Below are positions 50,422-57,978 of a DNA stretch of 64,000 bases, one piece after another. A program made the translations under genes and the position numbers. The stretch spans positions 1 through 64,000 of the forward strand of contig JAISEK010000089.1 of the NCBI GenBank assembly GCA_031264145.1. Reading direction: 5' to 3'. The DNA is from Deltaproteobacteria bacterium (GTDB taxonomy: Bacteria; Desulfobacterota; Desulfarculia; Adiutricales; Adiutricaceae). Each line of letters opens with the position of its first letter. The stretch's first letter is position 1. The notes beneath the pieces were generated by a model. It saw only the letters and a program-made list of their open reading frames with translations, made no database searches and was not told the origin of the DNA.

Positions 50422-51830
50422 CCACCCTGGTCATCCAGCCCATGAAACTGGGCGACCTGGTCCAGTCCACGCCCCTTCTCTCCGAACTCCGCAAGGAGCC
50501 CGGGCCGCTCGTCCTGGCGGCCGCGCGGCCCGAGGTGGCCGAGGCGGCCAGGCTCTCAGGGCTGGCCGACGAGGTGGTCCTCCTCCGGGACGGGCCAGGG
50601 GGCGGCCTGGCTGCCCTTGGCGGCCCCCCCAGTCCTGGAAGCCTCCCCGAGAGGCCAGACATCCTGGTCAACCTCTCCTCGTCCCCGGCCGCCCTGGCCT
50701 TCCTGGGGCACTTCAGGCCCAGGGCCATCCTTGGCCCCAGAAGCGGCCCCAACGGCCCCGAGCTCCCCAGGGCCCAGAGACTGGCCGCGGCCGTGATGGC
50801 CGTCTGCCGGCCCCTGGGGCGCCTGAACCTGGTCGATCTCTGGCGCCTCCTCTCGCCGGCCGGGGCCAGGGCCAGCCGCATCCTGGCCTGGCCCCTCCCC
50901 GGCGGCGCCTTGGACCGCTCCTCCCCGCCCCTCCCGGAAGGGCCAGGCCCACTGGTCGGCCTCCATCTGGGGAGCGGCAACCACCTGAGACGCTGGCCGG
51001 TCGAGCGCTTCGCCGCCCTGGCCCAAGGCCTGGGACCGGCCAGGCTGGTCCTCCTGGGGAGCCACGGGGAACGCTCCCTGGCCCGAAGGTTCCTGGACCT
51101 CTGGGCCGGGCCCAGGCCGACCGACCTGTCCGGACGGACATCCCTTAGGCAACTGGGCCAGGTCCTGGCCCGGCTGGACCTCCTCGTCTCGGCCGATACC
51201 GGGGTCATGCACATGGCCGCCTCGGCCGGCGCCAAGGTCCTGGCCGTCTTTGGGGGCCCGGCCCTGGCCGGCGAGACCGGTCCCTACGCCCCCGGCTCGG
51301 TCATGGTCCAGGGCCATTGCCCCTGCGCGCCCTGCGCCGAGTCCCGGCAATGCCCGGCCCGGCCCTGCCCCGCCCTGCCAGCCGCCGGGCCGGTCCTCGC
51401 GGAGGCCATGGCCCTCCTGGGCCGCGAGGCACCAGGCGGCCAGGCCGCAGATCGGGCCGCCCCGGACGGGCCCGCCGGCTGCCAGGCCTACGCCGCCGGA
51501 ACCGACGAGCTGGGCCAGACGATCCTGCCGGCCCGGCCGGCGCCGCTGACCGACCGCGAGAGGCTGGCAATGGCCCTGAGGGAGGCCAGCGCCGGATACC
51601 TGTCCCCCCACGGCCGATCCTTCCCTGGGCCCGGATGGGGCCGAAACTGCCTGCCCGGACCCGGCCTCTCACCGGCGTCCGCCCTGGCCCCGACCATCAG
51701 GGCCATAGCCGCCAGGGGCATCGAGGACCGCGCCCAGGCCTCGGCCTTCCTGGACCAGGCCATGGCCGCCCTGGAACTTCTGGACCTGGCCGTCGGCCAG
51801 AGCCGCGGCGGGCCCAGAAAGACGGCTTGA
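50418..51830 (+). CDS. Family 9 glycosyltransferase (heptosyltransferase-like)
   Basis: A 470-residue GT9 protein from GTG 50418, overlapping the previous stop (GTGA). Family marks are VIQPMKLGDLVQSTPLLSEL, VGLHLGSGNHLRRWPVERFAAL and LVSADTGVMHMAASAGAKVLAVFGGP. The C-terminal 130 residues carry a cysteine cluster (CPCAPCAESRQCPARPCP) seen in some deltaproteobacterial GT9 proteins, then a poorly conserved tail. Heptosyltransferases act on LPS core, so this last gene could link the cluster to LPS rather than, or besides, flagellin. Confidence 0.85.
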   Translation: MTTLVIQPMKLGDLVQSTPLLSELRKEPGPLVLAAARPEVAEAARLSGLADEVVLLRDGPGGGLAALGGPPSPGSLPERPDILVNLSSSPAALAFLGHFRPRAILGPRSGPNGPELPRAQRLAAAVMAVCRPLGRLNLVDLWRLLSPAGARASRILAWPLPGGALDRSSPPLPEGPGPLVGLHLGSGNHLRRWPVERFAALAQGLGPARLVLLGSHGERSLARRFLDLWAGPRPTDLSGRTSLRQLGQVLARLDLLVSADTGVMHMAASAGAKVLAVFGGPALAGETGPYAPGSVMVQGHCPCAPCAESRQCPARPCPALPAAGPVLAEAMALLGREAPGGQAADRAAPDGPAGCQAYAAGTDELGQTILPARPAPLTDRERLAMALREASAGYLSPHGRSFPGPGWGRNCLPGPGLSPASALAPTIRAIAARGIEDRAQASAFLDQAMAALELLDLAVGQSRGGPRKTA

Positions 51831-51902
51831 CCAAAAGTCGCGCAGGCCGAGCCAACCCTGGCAAAGACCCAAGGCAAACCATGGCTTTGGCCAGTTCTTT
51901 TG

Positions 51903-52112
51903 TCAGCAAACGCAACGGGCTTCATATGCCTGGGTATTCGCGTCCTGCGTGATAATGGCCATGCCTTCAAACACCGCGGTGGCGATAAGTATCCTGTCAA
52001 AAGGGCCGAGATGGTGAAAAGGGAGTGACTCCACGGTCTCGACATGTCTGCGGCGGACGCCTGCCATTTGGTTGACAGGACCAATCCCTTCTGCACTGAC
52101 GAAATGGCTGCC
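51903..52112 (-). pseudogene. VapC/PIN-domain toxin C-terminal remnant
   Basis: The minus strand reads SKNWGSHFVSAEGIG, HVETVESLPFHHLGPFDRILIATAVFEG and MAIITQDANTQAY before a TGA at 51903. This is the C-terminal half of a PIN-domain toxin, in which LPLHHRDPFDRLLIAQA and TxD are conserved. No N-terminal half with the first catalytic aspartate and no antitoxin can be found upstream, so it is a truncated relic. Confidence 0.7.
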
Positions 52113-53327
52113 CCAATTTTTTGAGGGCGCAAAAAGCCAGGCTTTTTGAGATCTGCTAAAACTAAGCCCTAATAATAGCCATAAAACCTGGCCATTCTTC
52201 GGTTTTCCAGGGGCCTCTCACGTGTCCGCCAACGTTGAGGCCTGACGGTCCCAGCACCTTTGGGCCGGCCGATCCGCGCTTGAGGACTTCCCATGGCCAG
52301 GCCGGCCCCTGGGCCGAGCCCATGGCCGCCTTGGCGGAACCATGGCCCCCGCTGAACTTCTGGGCCGGGCCATCGGGCAGCCCCAACTGGCCGCCCCCGA
52401 CCAGAATCCCAAGATACCGAAAATTGGCTTGACCCAAAGGCGCACTGGTCGCTATAATCAACGTTCCCGGGCCCCCAAGGTTCATCAAAATAACTGTCTT
52501 GCCCAATATCTTGAAGGGCATGGTGCTCGATTCGGTCGTCGAAAGTCAAAGGGCCTGGTCTCGCCCAGAGTGGGGACTCACGTAACTGGCGGTCATGACG
52601 CCTCCCGTAACCAGAAAAGGCCTGTGGGCAGGGAAACGGCATCGAACCAGGCATTAATGCCAGCCAGGGCAAGGGCCGCCGGGGGGAGCAATTCCCTATC
52701 CCTATAAAAAACGTAAAAATGCAGGTTGATTAGTTATACTTGCCAATAATAAATATAAAATAGATAAAGTAATTAACATATATAGAGCCAATATTGTGTT
52801 GAAAAATCATCTGAAAGAATGAGAGAATAATTATACTTGATAATACTACTAGGTTATAGCATTTAAAATACAGAAAATAAGTATTTTATAGTTTTTATGA
52901 TTAATAATTTTATCCCATATATACAAATTATGCCGCAAAAAAATTTATACAAAGATTATAAAATTAAAATATGTTTATACATTTAAAAAAACAATTATTA
53001 AAAGTACTATTAATTTAAATAGTATAACTACACCTCTTACAGTATCTTAAAAAAATAATTTTTCAACTCTTTAAGATTCTAGAACCTAGCAGAACTGTGT
53101 AGGTCATAAAATGGGTTATGCCCACGGGTCGTGAATTCAGGATATATCATTGTCGCCGACTAGTTATCCGATGTGTCCATATCCCTGATATAGTCGTCAG
53201 TTGCCTCACCAGCACGTCATTTTGGTATAATGCTCATCTTTTGGTCTTACTTTTTTCCCGCATCGAGAGTTCCCTCGTGATACTCTGTGGTAAGAAAATA
53301 AAATTCTGACCACAAGGAGGCTCAACG
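52113..53327. other. Spacer, extremely AT-rich 52700-53060
   Basis: No supported gene. GC-rich open stretches at 52160-52670 have low-complexity translations and no motifs. The 350 bases after 52700 are almost only A and T. AAGGAGG at 53314-53320 is the ribosome binding site of the transposase gene; its promoter must lie shortly before. Confidence 0.5.
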
Positions 53328-54824
53328 ATGTACATCGGATATGACAAGAAGAAAGGCCATGAATACGCCAAACTATACACTTCCGTGAGGAATGGCAAGA
53401 GGACCAGCAAGGACTACCTTAACCTTGGCAGGGTTTTGGACAAAGAACGGGGTATATACCGAAATCGGGAGCGAGGCGTTTTTTCGTATCAGCTGGAGAC
53501 AAATTCCTACGGCAAGGCACCTGAGGATTTTGTCCCGCCAGTCAAGAAAAACAAAAACGAATCTTTGATCGTCGATTTCGGCGACATGTATTTTCTCGAC
53601 ACGTTTATCAGAGACAATTGTTTGGTTGAACCGATTAGCTCCATCGGGTATGTGAACCGCGATACCTTAAACGCCATGATTGCCTACTATGTCTTATGCC
53701 CTATGGCAAATTGCCATGCCCACGACTGGTGGGAAGGCAGTTACGCGCGGATTCTGTATCCGGACGCCAATCTTACCAGCCAGCGGATCAGTGATTTTTT
53801 ATCCACGATTGGAGACGAGAGTCCAATAAGGGCTTTCTTTCGTGAATATATCAAAATAGTTGGGCTTTCTGGAGATACCTGTAACATATTGATAGATAGC
53901 TCTGGACTACCTGACAGCATCCATTTTCCACTGTCGGCGATCAGGAGCAATGATGGCGATATCAGCGACGAGGTCAGGCTAATCTATGTCGTGCGGCAAG
54001 AAACAGGTCTCCCAATCTACTTCCGATACTGCCCGGGCAATGTCATCGACGCCTCAACGCTGGTGCGTTGTCTCGCGGAACTGAAAGAAAGTGGCGTCAA
54101 CGCGAAACTCGCCATCCTTGACGCGGATGCGGGATATTATTCCGATCACAACATCGGTGAACTATACGAGAGCAAGGTTCCGTTTGTCACAAGATTGAAA
54201 TCGAACCGTGCCCTGTACAAGGAACTCGTGAAAGAACATCTGGGAACCCTGTGCGTCGAAAGCAATCTAGTGGAATACAATGGGAGAAACGTCTTTCTGA
54301 AGTACGCCCCATGTGAATTGGCCGGACATAAGGCATATGCATATATTTGTCTCGATATCATGCGGGAAAATGACGAGTCGCGAAAGACTTTCGAGAACGC
54401 CAAGGACAAGAAGCTGGACTCTTCACAAGTTTTCAAAGCCATGCGGAAGCGCGGAGTCTTCATCCTTGTGTCCTCGCTTAGGATAGCAAGGAAGAATCTC
54501 CTGCCGCTATACTATACCAGACAGCAGGTAGAGCAGGTTTTCGACCTTGGGAAACCCCATGCGGACCTTCTCCCTTTGCATGTCCAGAATGAGGATTCAT
54601 TGCGTGGACACCTATTTTTGACTTTCATTGCAACGGTTATTTATAAAAAATTACAGGATGCATTGATTAAAACACATATAAATCCTATATCTCTTTTTTT
54701 TACTTTACGAAATCAGAAATGCAATATTTATAATGATAAAGTAATAACTCAAGGAGCAGTTAAAAATGCCGATGACTGTTACCGTATTTTTAATTATGAG
54801 TGCCCCGTATCAATTCCGCGTTAG
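53328..54824 (+). CDS. IS1634/IS4-group DDE transposase, intact
   Basis: A 498-residue transposase. Catalytic residues can be followed: Asp190 in LIDSSGLPDS, Asp265 in ILDADAGYY, and the IS4-group YREK signature Y-x2-R-x3-E-x6-K in YYTRQQVEQVFDLGK near residue 400. The N-terminal part (MYIGYDKKKGHEYAKLY, YLNLGRVLDKE) is typical of IS1634-like elements. It has AAGGAGG before the ATG and a lower GC content than core genes, consistent with recent arrival. No stop or frameshift interrupts it, so the element may be active. Terminal inverted repeats could not be found by eye, so the element's ends are undetermined. Confidence 0.88.
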   Translation: MYIGYDKKKGHEYAKLYTSVRNGKRTSKDYLNLGRVLDKERGIYRNRERGVFSYQLETNSYGKAPEDFVPPVKKNKNESLIVDFGDMYFLDTFIRDNCLVEPISSIGYVNRDTLNAMIAYYVLCPMANCHAHDWWEGSYARILYPDANLTSQRISDFLSTIGDESPIRAFFREYIKIVGLSGDTCNILIDSSGLPDSIHFPLSAIRSNDGDISDEVRLIYVVRQETGLPIYFRYCPGNVIDASTLVRCLAELKESGVNAKLAILDADAGYYSDHNIGELYESKVPFVTRLKSNRALYKELVKEHLGTLCVESNLVEYNGRNVFLKYAPCELAGHKAYAYICLDIMRENDESRKTFENAKDKKLDSSQVFKAMRKRGVFILVSSLRIARKNLLPLYYTRQQVEQVFDLGKPHADLLPLHVQNEDSLRGHLFLTFIATVIYKKLQDALIKTHINPISLFFTLRNQKCNIYNDKVITQGAVKNADDCYRIFNYECPVSIPR

Positions 54825-55209
54825 TCTGACTAATGGTTAGAAAACTTGATGGGGAACTATGGATAAGTTGATGAGGATGAAAAAGCCTGCCTCTCGAAAT
54901 CGGCAAATTAAAGCTTTTAATGGACATACAACCTGGTAGTTTTAAGTTTCCTAGTGCCTCTTACATGCATAAAAATGAGCGGCCCAATAATTCAATAATT
55001 ACAAAATAACATAATGCTATGAATTTTAAATTTTTATAACGATATATATTCAAGATAATAATAAAATTGGCGAAGTATGGTTATTTATAAATATTTGCTA
55101 TATGTTATCATTACTCATGGTACTTGAAAAACACCAAAAAGTTTTTCTTCACGTGAGCCATTTTTCTAAGAACAATTTTCCCTAATCCATACCCAAGGAG
55201 TAAATGACG
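54825..55209. other. AT-rich spacer after transposase
   Basis: Contains the presumed right end of the insertion element and the promoter of the TM2 gene. AAGGAG at 55195-55200 serves the start at 55210. Confidence 0.45.
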
Positions 55210-55542
55210 ATGGCTAATTGCAGCAGATGCGGGACCATGCTCCCAGCCGACGCCTACAACTGCCCCAACTGCGGGCATCCGAAGCAGTACCCTCAGCAAG
55301 GGCAGCAGCCAGCCCCTTACCCAGGGGCACTAAACCCCAACACGAATCAGACCAAGATCATCCTACTGCTCCTCTGCTTCTTCCTAGGGGCCCTGGGTGT
55401 CCATCGGTTCTACGTCGGGAAGATAGGCACAGGCATCCTCATGATTGTGACCCTGGGCGGTTTAGGCATTTGGGTCCTTATCGACTTCATCATGATCATT
55501 TGCGGAAGATTCACGGATGCAGAAGGGAGGTACATCAATTAG
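55210..55542 (+). CDS. Zinc-ribbon TM2-domain membrane protein
   Basis: A 110-residue protein. A double-cysteine zinc ribbon (CSRCG and CPNCG) is followed by a Gln/Pro-rich linker and a TM2 domain of two membrane helices. The domain is marked by FFLGALGVHRFYVGKIGTGILMIVTLGGLGIWVLIDFIMII, ending in GRFTDAEGRYIN. TM2 proteins are widespread, small and poorly understood. ATG 55210 is 9 bases from AAGGAG; the ATG at 55204 is too close. It stands alone. Confidence 0.88.
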   Translation: MANCSRCGTMLPADAYNCPNCGHPKQYPQQGQQPAPYPGALNPNTNQTKIILLLLCFFLGALGVHRFYVGKIGTGILMIVTLGGLGIWVLIDFIMIICGRFTDAEGRYIN

Positions 55543-56874
55543 TGAAAGGGAGAACCGCAAAATAGCTTGACCTTCTTTGAGATTACAGATTTGCCTGTTC
55601 TCCTCATATGTTGACCGAGCCCATACCGCCCACCAGCAAGGCCAATGGGAAAACTCCTCCAAACCGCCGTCATGGGCTCTTGTAAACTTCAGGGTGGCCA
55701 TACGTAAGCCCTTTGGGGATGTTTTTTTAAGCCGCGGACAGGCCCGGTGCAGATAACCTAATCCGTTGCATAGGTCAAGCCACCAGCAACAGACCCTCAT
55801 GCTGCGCCAATATAGCGGACGATATCCACTCAGGATGACAACAGCCCTTTCGGAAATGGCAGACGCAATCCATCTCGTCACATACTGTCAGAAAAAAGCC
55901 TTTCAGGGCTCCTTCGATTGGCACAGGGGAAGTGATCCAGATCGACGACAAGTAAATGATCAATTATAGTTATCCTGGCCTTGACCATCTACAACAGTTC
56001 CAAGCCGACGATGGCCGTCTGCTTGCCACCATGCCCAAGGACGCAGGCCCCGGAGTTTCTTTCCCGAAAAGCCACGGCCAATGCCGCAAGGATGCGGTTT
56101 AGGTTCCGAACCCCTTAGCCCTTCTCGTATCTGGGTCGTCCTGCCCTTGGCCGCAAGCAAGGTCTTTTCGGTCACTTTGGCCACTTTCAGCTCGGCAACG
56201 TGGATTATGCCCCTGTATTTGGCCCACAAATCGGCCTGTCCCTTGCTTGCTTTTTTCCGGCCATTGCCTCGGCCACAGAGCCTTCCAGATACCAGATACG
56301 TCACCAGCGTTCCCCGAGAGGAGGGCTCAGCAAGCTTGATGCCCATGTAAAACCCATTCGAAAACCTGAAAACGACAAGGTTTATGACCAAATTATAAAG
56401 GCATTATTTTAGCAGATCTCAACAAAGCAGTCTTTTTGCATCAGCATCAAATGTTGGACTTGTCGAGACATTTTGTCTCCATTTTGAAACAGCTGGCTGG
56501 CCCCCTGATCCCATGGAGGAGTTTTACATGGGCATCAAGGTTTATAGATTTTACCTTATTTCAAACCGCATTCAAAAACTGACTCATCCAAGGCCAAACA
56601 TCAATGACTTTATTATGGCTTTGTCTTGCCTGAATAATAAACTTTTTACTGCGACTTGGAATTATCTCACAGATGGTCAGGGTACCTGGCCTGGCGTAGG
56701 AGCCCTTCCAGGTAGGCGGCATCAATTTCCAGACGCAGGACGCACCACCTCCGTCACTGCTTCGACAAATCCAGCCCGAGGACAGAAGACAGTTAATCCC
56801 AGCGGCCCACCACTGGCGGCCGCTTTCTCGGCGGTTGTCAGCAAAACGGCACGGGCCGGCAAAGCATGGTGCTC
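55543..56874. other. 1.3-kb eroded spacer
   Basis: No intact gene recognised. An open minus-strand stretch at 55960-56391 has a basic, patchy translation beginning NGFYMGIKLAEPSSRG. A plus-strand stretch from 56513 begins with a related FYMGIK segment (see the inverted repeat), hinting at remnants of the same mobile gene in two orientations. Confidence 0.4.
56335..56539. repeat. 19-base inverted repeat pair
   Basis: CTTGATGCCCATGTAAAAC at 56335-56353 is the exact reverse complement of 56521-56539. Both copies, read outward or inward, cover the start of an open stretch with MGIK, so they may be duplicated 5' ends of a lost gene or arms of a small element of about 205 bases. Confidence 0.6.
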
Positions 56875-57483
56875 CTACCAGCCGCCGTTGCCGCGCCTCC
56901 GGCCCTTATGGCCGTAATCGTAGCCGTCGTCGCCATCCCAGCCGCCGTGGCCGCGTCTCCGGCCCTTATGGCCGTAATCGTAGCCGCCGTCGCCATCCCA
57001 GCCGCCTTCACGAACGTGCCAGCCGCAGCTGCCTGGCCCATAGCCGGGGCCCATGCGAAGTCCGGGGCCACGGTGGACGAAATCAGGGAGTCCCTGCTCC
57101 CTAAGGCTTTTGCCGAAGGCCTCCTCCTGGTCCCTGAGCTCCTTTCTCAGGCGAGCCAACTCGGCGATGGTCTTGCGGACCTCGTCAAGTGAGGCGTCCC
57201 TGTTGTTGGCCAGAGCCCCGTAGAGTAGCCTGTTGTCCTGGATTTGGTCCAGAATGGGCCGGATTTTGTCATAATGGTCGGCCTGGAGCCTGTCCCAGAT
57301 CTCCCTGCGCCCATCGCTTGGGGCCCAGGGGCCATCATGGTGCCTACCTCCCCTAACCCCATATGGCCGGCCCTGGTCGTCTGGAGGAGCCTGGCCCTGA
57401 TCTCCCTGGGCCAGGGCCAGGCCTCCCATGGCCACGATCAGTGCCGACAGCAAAAACAAGGGCGCTTTTCTCAGGATACTCAT
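56875..57483 (-). CDS. ZraP-like periplasmic protein with glycine-rich repeat tail
   Basis: A 202-residue exported protein. A signal peptide covers residues about 1-25 (LFLLSALIVAMGGLALAQ). The centre (IWDRLQADHYDKIRPILDQIQDNRLLYGALANNRDASLDEVRKTIAELARLRKEL) has the helical layout of ZraP/CpxP/Spy zinc-responsive chaperones. The C-terminus is Gly/His/Trp-rich like ZraP, with two 20-residue repeats containing GGYDYGHKGRRRG. AAGGAGT lies before ATG 57483. It is divergent from a ZraS-like kinase, so it is probably the kinase's periplasmic partner that binds metal and dampens signalling. Confidence 0.82.
   Translation of the reverse strand: MSILRKAPLFLLSALIVAMGGLALAQGDQGQAPPDDQGRPYGVRGGRHHDGPWAPSDGRREIWDRLQADHYDKIRPILDQIQDNRLLYGALANNRDASLDEVRKTIAELARLRKELRDQEEAFGKSLREQGLPDFVHRGPGLRMGPGYGPGSCGWHVREGGWDGDGGYDYGHKGRRRGHGGWDGDDGYDYGHKGRRRGNGGW
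56881..57000 (-). repeat. 60-bp tandem repeat inside the ZraP-like gene
   Basis: Two copies of a 60-base unit with few mismatches, with the beginning of a third at 57001. Each encodes 20 residues, roughly GGWDGDDGYDYGHKGRRRG with Asn or His variants. The exact codon period keeps the frame, so unit number can vary between strains. Confidence 0.8.
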
Positions 57484-57554
57484 TATCGCCTTACTCCTTG
57501 GCCCCAAAACGGGGCGGTGGTCCCATCGTGTCTCGAGGTTTTGGACTGGCCAGG

Positions 57555-57568
57555 GCAAAAAAAGAGCC
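57555..57568 (-). promoter_or_regulatory. Candidate sigma-54 promoter for ZraP-like gene
   Basis: Reading leftward the sequence is GGCTCTTTTTTTGC, with GG and GC ten bases apart as required for a -24/-12 element. It lies 72 bases before the ATG, a suitable distance. Known zraP promoters are sigma-54 dependent. A second GG-N10-GC candidate for the kinase gene is at 57687-57700 on the plus strand. Both are short motifs and could be chance. Confidence 0.35.
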
Positions 57569-57978
57569 CTCAATCGGCCGGTGGCGGGGAGACGTCCTTG
57601 GCCATAGGCCGGGCTGTCCGGCGGATGCCTCGAAAAGAGCTTGCAAGAAAAGTACCAATGCGGGAGAAAACTCCGCAGCCGGCCTTGGTATTGATATTGC
57701 TTCATTTCAAGAGGGGTCTGTGCTAGAAGGGCCCCTTGGACCGGCCAGACCCAGGCGTTATTGTAGCATGTTTTTTCGATTTATCTTTATTATACATTTT
57801 TTGCGGTCTATAATTAATCTTATTGGTCTTTGTCCCTCATCAGCGAGGCAAGCCGATTCTTCGTTGCCGTCCTGGGGCGAGTAAAAGCTATCCCCCTGGC
57901 GTTTAATTTCTAACACCCCTGGCAATGGGCCTGGGCCCAGGAGGGCCGCCCTTGCCACGTCAGACGCGGAATGGGAAG

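Noticed and set aside
52162-52672. Overlapping open frames after the PIN relic
   Set aside because: Translations are rich in Pro, Gly and Trp as expected from antisense GC-rich DNA, with no motif.
53033-54965. 9-base direct repeats as proven ends of the insertion element
   Set aside because: No inverted repeats lie just inside them, and a 9-base match within these AT-rich flanks could be chance.
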